A DNA stretch of 64,000 nt from Flavobacteriales bacterium UBA2669. Lineage in GTDB: Bacteria > Bacteroidota > Bacteroidia > Flavobacteriales_E > Vicingaceae. The stretch lies in the NCBI GenBank assembly GCA_002359215.1, contig DEMN01000001.1, positions 1 to 64,000 of the forward strand, in the 5' to 3' direction. The position numbers were made by a program, and so were the translations under genes. Below the pieces are notes generated by a model, which was not told the origin of the DNA, did not search any database, and was given only the letters and a program-made list of their open reading frames with translations. How positions within the stretch are numbered: position 1 is the first letter of the stretch; the number at the start of each line of letters is the position of its first letter. Below are positions 25,901 to 35,916 of this stretch, piece by piece.

Positions 25901-28897
25901 AAAAGCTCAGCTGATGGATGGGCAGCATTTGAAGTAAATAGTAATCAAGATGAGAATGAAATTTTTGGTTTATCAGAAACAGATGTAAACCAAAACTTAA
26001 ACTCTGTTGATTATGGCATTTATTTATTTAAATCAACCAATTTAAACCCTATTTTTCCTTCACAGCTCGTTACAGTATGGGAAAATGGAGTTGATATGGG
26101 GGTATTAGATCCTATTTCCGGAGAAAAATATTTCACAACGTATAAAACAGGAGATAAATTTAAAGTTGAAAAAACAGGCAATACGATTACTTACCTGAAA
26201 AATGAGGTGGTATTTTATACCTCCACAGTTCCTGTTCCATCAGCTACTGATTTAATAGTAGATGCAGCAATGTATGGAGTAAACGGGACAACTATTTTAG
26301 AAGCAGTTACTTCATTTAGATGTGTTTCCTTATGTGATATTGAACTATCATTTCAAGGGGATGATTTTGAAATAACACCGTTGACCGGTGGAGGCTTTTT
26401 ATATAAATCATATGTGCATTGTCCTGATGATATTATACCTATTACCGTTCAAGCCCCGGTAAATTATAATATTTCAGATTATACGCTTTATTGGAGTCAA
26501 GTATCTCCAACAGTAGGAACATTTTTTAATTGTCAAAACCCTACTGAATGTTCAGAAATAATACTATATCCTAATGCTAATGGGACCTATATTTTTGAAG
26601 TAAGTATTACTACCTATTTAGAGGGTGATATCAACTACTGTTCGTTAAACAAAGTTGAATTGTTTGTAGAATGTTCAGCAGAACCCCCATCTGATGATGA
26701 AGAAATAATAGGATGTATTTTTGGAAATTTTGGAGCAGGCGTTTATGTTAGTTCGGGTACAAATTTAAATGTGTATTGTAATTTACTTAATGAATTAGGA
26801 GGGATTAATACAACAACTAACTTAATAGAAAAAGGGGAGTTTAGAAATAAAGGAGATATAAATGTTTCAAAAGAATGGATTAACAATGCAGGCAATTTAT
26901 TTCTAACACAAGAAGGAATAACAGATTTAATTGGTGATAACCAAAAAATGAAAGGGAATTCCAGTACCCACTTTAATAAATTAGAACTTGGAGAAGATGC
27001 ACAAAGTCTGACAGGAATTAAATCAATAATGCTGGATCAATATGCTCATGATGGGTTAGATTTAGTCAATAGTGAATTAGCTACTGAAGGTAATGTATTT
27101 TATGTGAAAAATAATGATGCCGGTTCTATTGAAAGGGATAATGGATTTGTTAGTACGGATGAACCTACAGGATATTTATCAAGAGAAATTGCCAGCTCAA
27201 GTGGAGCTTATCTGTTCCCTATGGGCTCTAAGCTGGGTAATTTGAGATATAGACCTATTGAAGTTGATATAAAAGATGTAGATGATGAAATTAAAGTTAA
27301 TTTTCAAAATCATAATCCCTTCGATGATGGTTTAACAGCTTTATCTCCGGCAGTGTTAAGTGTAAATGATAAATATTATCATAAAATTAATGCTACTAAC
27401 TTATCTCAAACAGCAACAGAATTTATTATTAAATATTACTTTCTTCTTAATGATGGTAGTTTTCAGAGCATCGCTCATTGGGAACCAACTAATCCTTTTT
27501 GGGAAAATACCCCAGGTCAAAATTCTAATTTAACTCCGGCTACATCTGGGGCTTTTCAGGGGTTGGTTTATGCTGAATCCGATGGAACTCATAGTTTTGA
27601 TGAGGAACCTTATGTGTTGTCTCAAGCAGGTTTTGTTGTAGGGACACCTAATTGGCCATCAACAGGTGGTGGAAATACAGGAATATCTGGACCTAATGGA
27701 CCTGGATCAAGTAATGGATGTGTAGCTAATTTTACTTATACAACTTATAATAATAATCAGGTAGTATTATCTAGTACTTCAGTAGTTTCAAGTACTGCAA
27801 TTTATTCATGGGATTTAGGAGATGGAAATTTTGCAACAGGAGCAGTTTATACACATACTTATGCGGCAAGTGGAACATACACGGTAGTGTTGACTATAAC
27901 TGATGGTGCAAATACATGTTTTTCTCCGGCTACTTTTACGGTTATTGATGGAGGAACAAGTGTAGGTTCTCCCGGTAATTCTAACCCAGGGAGTTCAAAT
28001 GGTTGTACAGCAAGTTTTTCTTCAACAAATTACGATCCTCAAGTAACATTTACAAATACTGCCACAGGACTATCTGCACCTGTTTTTACTTGGGATTTTG
28101 GAGATGGAAATTCCTCAACAGGAGCAGCTACAGCTGCACATACCTATGCTAATAATGGAACATTTACCGTTACTTTAACTATAGTAGATGGTGCAAATAC
28201 ATGTACTGCTACGCAACAAGTAATCATAACGAACAATTCAGGGATAGTAATAGAAATTAATCCTGCTAATCCTGCTAATCCATGTGGAAGCGGTGGGAAT
28301 ATAGGTACTCCAACGGGTACAGGACCCGGAAGTGGCTCGAATGGAAATAACACATCTACTCCAAATACTGTTCCTTGCGATTATGTTATGACCATAACCA
28401 CTAATGATGATTGCAGGTTAAATGGAGAGATTTATTTTACTATTGATGATAATCTATCACTAGTGAATATTGAATTTTCTTTTGATGGAGGGACAACGAA
28501 ACTTCCACTTTCAGAAGAAGTTTATCACGAAATACCCGGTGTACCCGGATTTGTTTTAACAGGAACTCCTGAAGAAATTTATGCTCAATGTATCAATTCA
28601 GTAAAAGTGGAAATGGGAGGAGTTATACCTAATAATGATTTTGTGTTGGATTTAAGTACTAGCGAAGATATTGTTATAAGCACACCTGCAGATATTCAAA
28701 GTTTTAAAATTTTTGAAATAGGAAATCCAACGGCTGTTTATACGGATGCTAATACTCCTTCAACACCTTCTAACGGACAAGTTATAATACTTTCTAGTGC
28801 ATTAAGTGCACTTACACCAAATTCGTACAGATTTGAAATGGAAATAACGATTGGAGCTAGTTCAGAAATAATAGAAGGACATTTTATAGTAAAATAA
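22946..28897 (+). CDS. Giant surface adhesin with alternating lectin-like and SprB repeats
   Basis: A 1983-aa exported protein. After a signal peptide (to about residue 21) come five lectin-like (concanavalin/SPRY-type) modules of about 150 residues, each starting near xVEWxx or its variant and containing the GW, DGWVxY, FGLS, YGxxI and KIER/YYKN motifs. Four of the links between them are SprB-type repeats (for example GTPPYTYNWQPTG and NPNTYSVVVTDATG). Residues about 1150-1580 are a cysteine-containing beta region, followed by two PKD domains (WDLGDGN and WDFGDGN), a Gly/Asn/Pro linker and a C-terminal beta domain ending in GHFIVK. No standard T9SS sorting domain is visible. SprB repeats occur in gliding adhesins, so surface adhesion is likely. 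Confidence 0.82.
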   Translation: MKIKGVFVCMLSLLPFFGVTQNAVEWINLVNLTLTGDTLEKTSGTVGWNAHANSTNILVGDGWVKYNVASLGTQRLFGFSQKGVTINTDAEIIYGFYVSGTDLYSRESGSQTYLNTTYDIGDELVIERIGDTVYYKKDSVVLRQITVDGTLQLNAAAVFRNQGTKLESVVASFDSTEPLNLTATLSHVFQTPQSGAIDITPSGGIVPYSYSWTPGGDTTEDLNNLDPGVYTVVVTDSNLNTYEKSFTIGYGVEWIDMIGTDTTGTTVQKTSTAGGWITGAASRNILKSIEDGWVEYKVQDSNETKVFGLSPYPNTSATLNTVEYGYQIRADGYVYIYELGVPVLQTMQYTIGDVLKIERSGSFINYYQNEILQRQIATDSTLQLIVDVSFNTNGSKFQDVVTSFPAPPSLTFSVTQAALDHSVLGTIDLTVTSGTPPYTYNWQPTGMTTQDLSGLNPNTYSVVVTDATGRETEGAIGVGYDVAWEELTNVTVTGNTIEKTSGSSGWNAGAASVDVLPSSTDGWIEYDIVPSNTYRIIGLSKLPSNQSATLTGINYGFQIRLDGQIIIYELGTGVHTIPKYYEGDVLRIERKSNQLNYLINHSIVRSIVVDSLDSLYTDISFHTVGAKFENVRYLFSAPSLAEFTVDYVATSESSDSLGSIQLSPTGGIPPFYYFWDDGDQSQNRYNLESGLYSVTVVDSLLDSVNLVIPVDVEILVTDSQGVTFDNHYVEKTAADGWGNGKMSFSNVAKGDGSVRVEIVNDNKEWAFGYRLSANAQAVYYNDLDYGFYINSGDTLYTWEKSTSTLINVGTVTAGDILSIEREGGLVTFKKNDVFISEVSVNVANEYRIDFSLFSTQTRARVIIIRFPFWLTASANITNSNCNIPNTTTGEIDLTVIGGTPPYSYSWTGPNNFTASTQDIFNLEAGAYTVTITDSRPTPNSIIRTYYVGHKVEWTNIVASTVNDNTLIRNTSTYDEPSGASSVNILKSSADGWAAFEVNSNQDENEIFGLSETDVNQNLNSVDYGIYLFKSTNLNPIFPSQLVTVWENGVDMGVLDPISGEKYFTTYKTGDKFKVEKTGNTITYLKNEVVFYTSTVPVPSATDLIVDAAMYGVNGTTILEAVTSFRCVSLCDIELSFQGDDFEITPLTGGGFLYKSYVHCPDDIIPITVQAPVNYNISDYTLYWSQVSPTVGTFFNCQNPTECSEIILYPNANGTYIFEVSITTYLEGDINYCSLNKVELFVECSAEPPSDDEEIIGCIFGNFGAGVYVSSGTNLNVYCNLLNELGGINTTTNLIEKGEFRNKGDINVSKEWINNAGNLFLTQEGITDLIGDNQKMKGNSSTHFNKLELGEDAQSLTGIKSIMLDQYAHDGLDLVNSELATEGNVFYVKNNDAGSIERDNGFVSTDEPTGYLSREIASSSGAYLFPMGSKLGNLRYRPIEVDIKDVDDEIKVNFQNHNPFDDGLTALSPAVLSVNDKYYHKINATNLSQTATEFIIKYYFLLNDGSFQSIAHWEPTNPFWENTPGQNSNLTPATSGAFQGLVYAESDGTHSFDEEPYVLSQAGFVVGTPNWPSTGGGNTGISGPNGPGSSNGCVANFTYTTYNNNQVVLSSTSVVSSTAIYSWDLGDGNFATGAVYTHTYAASGTYTVVLTITDGANTCFSPATFTVIDGGTSVGSPGNSNPGSSNGCTASFSSTNYDPQVTFTNTATGLSAPVFTWDFGDGNSSTGAATAAHTYANNGTFTVTLTIVDGANTCTATQQVIITNNSGIVIEINPANPANPCGSGGNIGTPTGTGPGSGSNGNNTSTPNTVPCDYVMTITTNDDCRLNGEIYFTIDDNLSLVNIEFSFDGGTTKLPLSEEVYHEIPGVPGFVLTGTPEEIYAQCINSVKVEMGGVIPNNDFVLDLSTSEDIVISTPADIQSFKIFEIGNPTAVYTDANTPSTPSNGQVIILSSALSALTPNSYRFEMEITIGASSEIIEGHFIVK

Positions 28898-29442
28898 TGA
28901 TGAAATACACAGCAAACATAGCGTTAGTTTTAAGCATAGCAATTATAGTATTTATAGGTATAGATAAGCTCATCAATAAACAACATAAAATTAGAATTGT
29001 CCAAATGGAACAATTGGTTTATGAATACCAAGGAATGAAAGATGCTACAGAAACATATAATGCTAAGATGGACAAATGGAGCAATCAAACAGATTCCTTA
29101 GAAAATATGCTTAAAAATTTGTACGAAGAAATACAATTAGACTCAATTGGTGGGAATAAGGAAAAATTGTTACAAGATCAACACCGATTTTATCTGTTAC
29201 AACGCTCTTATTATGAGTTTAAAGAAAACGTAGCACAAAAAGCTCAGGAAGAAGATCAAAAAATGACCATAGGGGTGATTAATCAATTAAAAGAACACAT
29301 AAAAGAATATGCAAAACAAGAGAAACATAATATTATTATAGCCAATACACAATTACAAAACGTAGGCTATGTGGACGATGCGTTGGATATTACAAAAGAG
29401 TTATTAGAATATGCAAATAGGAAATATCAAGGAGGTGAATAA
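28897..29442 (+). CDS. Second Skp/OmpH-like chaperone, membrane anchored
   Basis: A 181-aa protein with one N-terminal membrane helix (about residues 4-22), a charged coiled coil (about 30-135) and a C-terminal segment HNIIIANTQLQNVGYVDDALDITKELLEYANRKY. That segment lines up with the closing strand of the Skp-like protein at 15715 (YDIIIGESQTRNFVLDFNKDIDITN). Its ATG overlaps the stop of the adhesin gene by one base. The position suggests a dedicated periplasmic holdase for the giant proteins of this locus. Confidence 0.72.
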   Translation: MMKYTANIALVLSIAIIVFIGIDKLINKQHKIRIVQMEQLVYEYQGMKDATETYNAKMDKWSNQTDSLENMLKNLYEEIQLDSIGGNKEKLLQDQHRFYLLQRSYYEFKENVAQKAQEEDQKMTIGVINQLKEHIKEYAKQEKHNIIIANTQLQNVGYVDDALDITKELLEYANRKYQGGE

Positions 29443-30070
29443 GTTCATTTACATAGCATTTTTATTTCTTGCAATTACACTTAGTAGTTGTAAGCATTCT
29501 ATTGATGATTTTAATACCTATATGGAGTATTTAGCAGATAAAGACAATGGACTAGTAAAAGAAAAGTCAATAGGTGGAATTCAACTAAAGGTGAAATATT
29601 TACCTAATGATTATTTAGTGTATAATGAGGTTAAGAATAATAAACAGCTAACTGAGAATTTGCTAGATAGTTTGAAACTAACCTATGCCAACTCCATAAC
29701 ATTTATGATGGTTCTTGGCCCAGATAAAAATGAGTCTTTTGATATTACACGAGTTGGAGTAGCTAATTATGAAGAATTTGCTCAGCGAATAGAAGAAATG
29801 AATTTTAATATGATGCAACATGTAAAACTTCAGGTTGGTAATGAAGCGTATAGTCCTGAATTGTATCAAATGGAAAGTACTTACGGATTAGAGCAAAGCA
29901 GGAAATTTTTGTTTGTTTTTAAAGCAAAGGATGAAAAATCAAACACGATATTAAAGGACGATTTCCAATTTGTTTATGCTGACGAATTATTTAATACAGG
30001 TATAAATAAGTTCCAATTTAAGCATTCAGATGTTAATGCCATCCCAACATTTAATTTTAGTTACAAATAA
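29411..30070 (+). CDS. Lipoprotein of the giant-protein locus
   Basis: A 219-aa lipoprotein with lipobox LSSC. The ATG at 29411 overlaps the previous gene by 32 nt and adds eight residues; GTG at 29435 gives a more normal signal (VNKFIYIAFLFLAITLSSC). The mature protein has a mix of helices and strands (FMMVLGPDKNESFDIT, FLFVFKAKDEKS, DDFQFVYADELF) and no recognised domain. It is embedded between the Skp-like chaperone and the 1940-aa Rhs/Tc-like gene and may be an assembly or outer-membrane anchoring factor. Confidence 0.7.
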   Translation: MQIGNIKEVNKFIYIAFLFLAITLSSCKHSIDDFNTYMEYLADKDNGLVKEKSIGGIQLKVKYLPNDYLVYNEVKNNKQLTENLLDSLKLTYANSITFMMVLGPDKNESFDITRVGVANYEEFAQRIEEMNFNMMQHVKLQVGNEAYSPELYQMESTYGLEQSRKFLFVFKAKDEKSNTILKDDFQFVYADELFNTGINKFQFKHSDVNAIPTFNFSYK

Positions 30071-30091
30071 GAGATAGAAATAGATAAAAAT

Positions 30092-33000
30092 ATGAATAAC
30101 AAATCAATGTTTGCAAGAATAAGAAAAAGTAAAACCATTAAATTAATAATGGCCTTTGCGGCTATCAACCTATTGGTAGAAATTGCATTTCCAACAGTAG
30201 CTATGGCACTAACTGCCGGTTCAGCCTCACCGGAATTTTCTAGTTTTGAGCCTGTGGCTACTACCGATATGGTTAATGATTTTACAGGAGATTTTACCTA
30301 TAACCTACCTGTACTGAGTGTTCCTGGACCTGATGGTGGAGGATATTCCATGTCACTATCTTATCATAGTGGCGTATCTTCTGAAGAAGAAGCTTCATGG
30401 GTGGGATTTGGTTGGACACTAAACCCTGGAGCAATTAACAGGCAAAAAAGAGGATATGCAGATGATTTTAACAATGTGCCTGTAACTAAATACAATAAAA
30501 CTACCCCTAACTGGACGCAACTTGCTGCTTTTGATTTTAATATGGAATACAACAGTGCAGATAATCCAAAAGATACTTCATCAGCTGTCACTAATAAAGT
30601 AAAGAAATTGTTTTTAGATAAAAATGGAAACAATGCACCAAATGGTTTTGGAAGTGGAGAAGTGGGAATATCCTTTAGCAAATCAATAAGGTATAACAAC
30701 TATTCAGGGTTTAACATTGTAAATGGGTTTGGTGTTTCTTCCAAGGGTATGGCAAGTTTAAACATGAACCGCTCTGCAGGGGAAACTACCTTGGGGTTTT
30801 CAGTTAATCCTATGGCAGTAGTTCAGAAATTAACTAATAAACTTAACAAAGATGTTAAAGTGGCAAGTTTGAAATCTTACGTTGAGCAAAAAAAGAAGTT
30901 TAGGAGCAAAATAATTACAACGAATATTAAACTTAAGAACAATTTATCGTCTAACTATTCTTCATGGTCATTTAATGCTCCTGCAGTAGGCTATTCAGTA
31001 GCTCAAAACTCAGGTAAAGCAACTAACTTTTCAGCCTCTTTACAAATTAATCCGGCAGGGCCTATTGGTTTTCAGGGGGGGATAAAGGGTAGTATGAATT
31101 ATCAAATTACCGAACCTTTAGTAAATACTAAAGCTTATGGCTACATGTATAACCCTCAAGGAAATCCGGAAGCGATAGATGCTAGTAATAAGGAAGTCCT
31201 TGAATCAGATTTTCAGATAGAAAAGCCATCCACATTTAATAAGCATGACAGGAATTTAGGAATACCTTTTAATAATGCAGATATTTTTGCTGCAACAGGC
31301 AATGGCGTAATTGGCGGCTTTAAACTATATCACAATCAGGTGGGACATTATTACCCTCCATTTGTAGAAAATAATCAAAAAATTAGTCAATTAGGAGTGG
31401 AAGTGGGTATAGGAGGAACTATTTCTGTTGGTTTTGATTTTGGTTTGGGTTTTCAGCAAACAAAGGTAGGTGACTGGAGAGCTGTGGAAGAAGATTTTGA
31501 CTATAATAATACCCCTCCTTATTTGAGGTTCAATGGAGACATGGGAGGACAAATTGATTATTCAGATAATGACCAACCATTAACGGCAACTATTGGAGGT
31601 GCTTATATGAATAGAAAATTAGATTTAGGAAATTTTAAAGATGGTAATGCAGGAGTTAAAGCAAAACTGGATAATACCAAATCCGGAAGAACTTCTTTTA
31701 TAGAATATGAAAAAACAGGGAGTTTAATAACAGCAATGGTGGTTACCAATAAGGATGGCAATAAAAGTACTTATGGAGAGCCTGTATATGTTCATGAAGA
31801 AACAGAATTAACCATTGGATTAAAAAACAATGTTTTCGTTGAAGCTACCGGTACTAATTTAGCACCTATCCTAAATGATGGGGATGCTACTCCGGCTCAA
31901 TATGTAATTAATCATGAATTAGAGTTTAGTAATCCAACTTTAAATAAAACAGCAGTAGGACAACGAGTAGAGTCTCCCTACGTAAGCACCTATTTACTTA
32001 CATCAAATACTACCTTTGATTATTTGGATATTTCCGGTGATGGACCATCAGAGGATGATTTTGGAGGGTGGACTAAATTCGATTATAGACAAGTGCATAA
32101 TGACTATCGCTATAGAGCACCTTATAAAGGATTGTTTTACGACAGAGGAAGGCTGTTTGATGGAGATGATCAGACTGGAAGTATGTCTTCCGGAGTGAAA
32201 GATGTAAAATACCTAAAATCGGTTGAAACAAAAACTCACATTGCTTTTTTTGTAACCAACAAAACTCAAACTTCAGATTTCGATGCTACTTATTCATCTT
32301 TAGACTTAACAGGTTCTATGAATGATAGGTTTGATGGCTTAGATGCAGCGGATATTTCTTCAGGGTTAGACCTTGCATCTACAGGTAGTGTAGGCAATAA
32401 GAAATTAGAAAAACTAGAACGTATTGTTTTATATGCCAAAAACGATTTAAGCAAACCCATTAGTACTACTTATTTTGAATATGATTATGCACTAGTACAA
32501 GGTATCCCTAATACAAGTGGTTCAGCCAATCAGAAAGGTAAGCTAACACTTAAAAAAGTATGGACAGAATCAGGAGGAACCATTAAAAGCAGAATAGCTC
32601 CTTACCAATTCGAATATGAATATTTTACGGATTATTCTTCTGAAATTATAACTAAGTATCCTAATTTATTGGATGGAATTGCTCAATTAACAAAAGGAAC
32701 AACAGCTTCTCCAACCTCTAATCAAAACCCTGTTTATCAAGAAGGACAACTAGATATGTGGGGAAATTACCGTTTTGATGGGAAAGACCGATTTGAGAAG
32801 ATCCAGCCTTGGGTAAATCAGAAAGAAAACCCGGTCTCATTTGACCCTGCTGCTTGGCAATTAAAAAGAATCATCTTGCCCTCAGGAGGAGAAATCCATG
32901 TGCAGTATGAACAAAAAGATTACCGGTTTGTACAAGATCAAAAAGCGATGGTAATGACTAGTCTTACAAATCATACTGATTTTAATAATGGTTATGATAC

Positions 33001-35914
33001 TTATGATGATATCGCACTTGGATTAGAAAAAAATAAATATTTTATAAATCTAGAAAGTTTAGGTCTTGATCCTTTAGACCCTGATTATACACAACAGGTA
33101 ACGAATTATGTAAATACATTAACCGAACATTTTGTAACATTAAAAAATAAGCTTTATTATAAAATACTGTATTCATATCGAGCCAACTACATCCCGAATC
33201 TACATCATTTTAATCATCGGTATGATTATGTTACAGGCTATACAACTGTAAATGAAGTTAATTTAGATCCGGTGACAAATAAAATTTATTTAAGCTTAGG
33301 CAATGCAGGAGAAGAAGATAAAACCATACCTAGATGGGTAGGCTTTCAAAAGTTGCACCAACAAGCAGATAGAAATTTAGGTTGGGATGCTCATAATATG
33401 GAAATTGACGATAGAAGTATCCTTAACAAAGCCTATCAAACTAGTGGTGCAATTACCAGTGACATAAATAAAATAGGAAAGGATTATACATTATCTAATA
33501 CATTTAATTTATTTGGAAATTGGGTAGCAGGAGACGTTAAAAATTACCCAAAGGATAAGGCGTGTAAAACATTGAATGTTGACCTTTCTTATTTTAAACT
33601 CCCTGCATTTCATGCAAAAAAAGGAGGAGGAATAAGAGTAAAAAGATTGTTGTCTTATGATCCGGGTATAGCACGAGAAACCGGTGATGCGATGGTTTAC
33701 GGTTCTGAATATAGCTATAAAAATTCCGATGGAACAAGCAGTGGAGTAGCCACTAATGAACCACAACAAGGAAGAGAAGAAAGTCCATTAACTACCATTG
33801 TGGAAAGAAACAAACAATCGGGATGGAATAAAATGTTAAATGGAAGAGATTCTAAAGAACAGGAAGGTCCTTTAGGGGAAAGTTTACTGCCGGGAGCATC
33901 AGTGGTGCATGAGCGTGTGATTATTAAAAACATTCATAGTGGTAAAACCACTACAGGTTATGCGGTAAATAAATACCATACTACCAGAAGTTTCCCTATG
34001 CAAGTAGATTTTACAGAAATTTCTAAAGACGGAGATTCGCCAACCTATAAAAAGTATAACCTAAATCTTCCGTTGGGTTTATTCAACATGTCGGTAAATC
34101 GTGCATGGGTTACGCAGGGGTATTTATTTAAGTTAAATGATATGCATGGGAAACCTGAAAGTCAGGCAACCTATTCAGGAACATATCATCCTAACTTATT
34201 TAATGAAGCGGCATATACCAGTAAAACTACCTATCAATATACTAAACCGGGGACAGCAATTAAATCCTTAGTATATGACTCCGGAACACAGGATTTCACT
34301 ATTGGTTTGATGAAGCCCGGACAAGAAGAAGACTTAACCATGTATCGATCTAAAGTAACGGATAGAACAAATGATTTTTCCATAGAGTTAGATTTGAACA
34401 TTACTTTACCTACACCTATAACACTAGGGTTTGGGGTATCTTACACTTATTCAGACGATCAGTTAAGTCAGCATGTTACTTCAAAAGTAATCCGACAAAA
34501 AACTTATTTATTATCTACTACCACTACCACAGATGGAGTAACTCAAACAACAGAAAATTTAGCCTTTGATAAAAATACGGGAGATCCTGTATTAACAAAA
34601 ACCTATGACGGTTATTATGCGGTTGATGAGCAAATTAATACAGAAGGGGATTTAGGAAAACATAATGGAGAATACTATGCCTTAAATGTTCCTGCAAGTT
34701 GGGTGTATGCAGAGGTGGGAAGAAAATCTGATTTAGTAACTAATAGCAATCAATTAACAGCTTCTGTAGGAAACATTGTAACTTATGGAGAAAACGTTTT
34801 GGTAGATCCATCAACAGGTAAGGCAAAAACAACGTCAGCCAATCCTATTTCGGGGATTTTCACCAATGTGGTAAATGCATCAGCTACCGTGTATAAAAAA
34901 GGTTGGTTTAATACTAATGTTAATCAAGCTGCTTTAGAAGCTAATTTTCCATTTCTCTCCACTCCTACTACATTGACAGCATTAAACAATAATTATTATC
35001 CACGCAGAACCTATGTGTATAGAGATCAAGTTACAAATGCCAATAATGGAGCTAGAATTTATGGAGGAGGTGTTATAACTGACCCTCTGAATATGTTTGA
35101 TTGGGCAAATGGAGATTTTTCTCAAAAAGAGTTAGGAAAATGGTATTCAGCAAGTGAAATAATATCGTACTCACCTCATGGATATCCGGTTCAAGAAACG
35201 GATGTGCTAAATATTAGCAGTACAGCACATTTCGGATATAATAACACTTTACCTGTTTTGGTTGCTCAAAATGCAGCGTACAGTGAAGTTAATTTTATCG
35301 ATTTTGAATATGGGTTTAATAACAATGCCAACATCAATAATAACTACGCTCATTCAGGGGCAAAATCGTATGATGTAAGCTTGGATAAAAATTATGTGTT
35401 TATTCAAAACTATCCAATCACTTCCCAAATCATAGCAACTAAAGGGTTATCTATAAAGCTATGGCTGAAAAGCTCCCTAAGCAATAATCCATCAAGCCCT
35501 AATTATGGACTGAAAAATTCAACACCGGATTTAAAAGCATTGATAGGTGGGCAGCAATTTAACTTTAAAAGAATAGCCCAAACAGGAGAATGGTCGCTGT
35601 ATGTGGTGGAAATTAGAAACTTCAATGGCTTAGCTGCGGGTACCTACAACATTCAGTTGGGTTATAATTATTTGCCAAATGAAATGGTACTAGTAGATGA
35701 TTTTAGAATACAGCCTCTAGATGCAGTAATGAACTGTACGGTTTATACCATAGACAACAAAGTGGCAGCACAGTTTGATGATCAACATTTTGGTGTTTAT
35801 TATGAATACAACAACAAAGGTCAGTTGGTTAGAAAATCTATAGAAACAGAAAGAGGTAAAAAAACATTACAAGAACAACAATATAATACACCATTAATCC
35901 TTAGAACGAATTAA
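30092..35914 (+). CDS. Giant Rhs/Tc-toxin-like shell protein
   Basis: A 1940-aa exported protein with a long signal or membrane segment (about residues 15-42, ending VAMAL). The N-terminal part has the features of SpvB/TcB-like and Bacteroidota Rhs-associated proteins: DMVNDFTGDFTYNLPVLSVP, GGGYSMSLSYHSG, and WVGFGWTLNPGAINRQKRG. The long body is beta-rich with many aromatic strands and YD-like turns, and the C-terminus YEYNNKGQLVRKSIETERGKK is a typical YD-repeat end. There is no Rhs-core protease motif and no toxin tip. It may form part of a cocoon or a scaffold for the Rhs protein at 42744. Confidence 0.72.
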   Translation: MNNKSMFARIRKSKTIKLIMAFAAINLLVEIAFPTVAMALTAGSASPEFSSFEPVATTDMVNDFTGDFTYNLPVLSVPGPDGGGYSMSLSYHSGVSSEEEASWVGFGWTLNPGAINRQKRGYADDFNNVPVTKYNKTTPNWTQLAAFDFNMEYNSADNPKDTSSAVTNKVKKLFLDKNGNNAPNGFGSGEVGISFSKSIRYNNYSGFNIVNGFGVSSKGMASLNMNRSAGETTLGFSVNPMAVVQKLTNKLNKDVKVASLKSYVEQKKKFRSKIITTNIKLKNNLSSNYSSWSFNAPAVGYSVAQNSGKATNFSASLQINPAGPIGFQGGIKGSMNYQITEPLVNTKAYGYMYNPQGNPEAIDASNKEVLESDFQIEKPSTFNKHDRNLGIPFNNADIFAATGNGVIGGFKLYHNQVGHYYPPFVENNQKISQLGVEVGIGGTISVGFDFGLGFQQTKVGDWRAVEEDFDYNNTPPYLRFNGDMGGQIDYSDNDQPLTATIGGAYMNRKLDLGNFKDGNAGVKAKLDNTKSGRTSFIEYEKTGSLITAMVVTNKDGNKSTYGEPVYVHEETELTIGLKNNVFVEATGTNLAPILNDGDATPAQYVINHELEFSNPTLNKTAVGQRVESPYVSTYLLTSNTTFDYLDISGDGPSEDDFGGWTKFDYRQVHNDYRYRAPYKGLFYDRGRLFDGDDQTGSMSSGVKDVKYLKSVETKTHIAFFVTNKTQTSDFDATYSSLDLTGSMNDRFDGLDAADISSGLDLASTGSVGNKKLEKLERIVLYAKNDLSKPISTTYFEYDYALVQGIPNTSGSANQKGKLTLKKVWTESGGTIKSRIAPYQFEYEYFTDYSSEIITKYPNLLDGIAQLTKGTTASPTSNQNPVYQEGQLDMWGNYRFDGKDRFEKIQPWVNQKENPVSFDPAAWQLKRIILPSGGEIHVQYEQKDYRFVQDQKAMVMTSLTNHTDFNNGYDTYDDIALGLEKNKYFINLESLGLDPLDPDYTQQVTNYVNTLTEHFVTLKNKLYYKILYSYRANYIPNLHHFNHRYDYVTGYTTVNEVNLDPVTNKIYLSLGNAGEEDKTIPRWVGFQKLHQQADRNLGWDAHNMEIDDRSILNKAYQTSGAITSDINKIGKDYTLSNTFNLFGNWVAGDVKNYPKDKACKTLNVDLSYFKLPAFHAKKGGGIRVKRLLSYDPGIARETGDAMVYGSEYSYKNSDGTSSGVATNEPQQGREESPLTTIVERNKQSGWNKMLNGRDSKEQEGPLGESLLPGASVVHERVIIKNIHSGKTTTGYAVNKYHTTRSFPMQVDFTEISKDGDSPTYKKYNLNLPLGLFNMSVNRAWVTQGYLFKLNDMHGKPESQATYSGTYHPNLFNEAAYTSKTTYQYTKPGTAIKSLVYDSGTQDFTIGLMKPGQEEDLTMYRSKVTDRTNDFSIELDLNITLPTPITLGFGVSYTYSDDQLSQHVTSKVIRQKTYLLSTTTTTDGVTQTTENLAFDKNTGDPVLTKTYDGYYAVDEQINTEGDLGKHNGEYYALNVPASWVYAEVGRKSDLVTNSNQLTASVGNIVTYGENVLVDPSTGKAKTTSANPISGIFTNVVNASATVYKKGWFNTNVNQAALEANFPFLSTPTTLTALNNNYYPRRTYVYRDQVTNANNGARIYGGGVITDPLNMFDWANGDFSQKELGKWYSASEIISYSPHGYPVQETDVLNISSTAHFGYNNTLPVLVAQNAAYSEVNFIDFEYGFNNNANINNNYAHSGAKSYDVSLDKNYVFIQNYPITSQIIATKGLSIKLWLKSSLSNNPSSPNYGLKNSTPDLKALIGGQQFNFKRIAQTGEWSLYVVEIRNFNGLAAGTYNIQLGYNYLPNEMVLVDDFRIQPLDAVMNCTVYTIDNKVAAQFDDQHFGVYYEYNNKGQLVRKSIETERGKKTLQEQQYNTPLILRTN

Positions 35915-35916
35915 AA

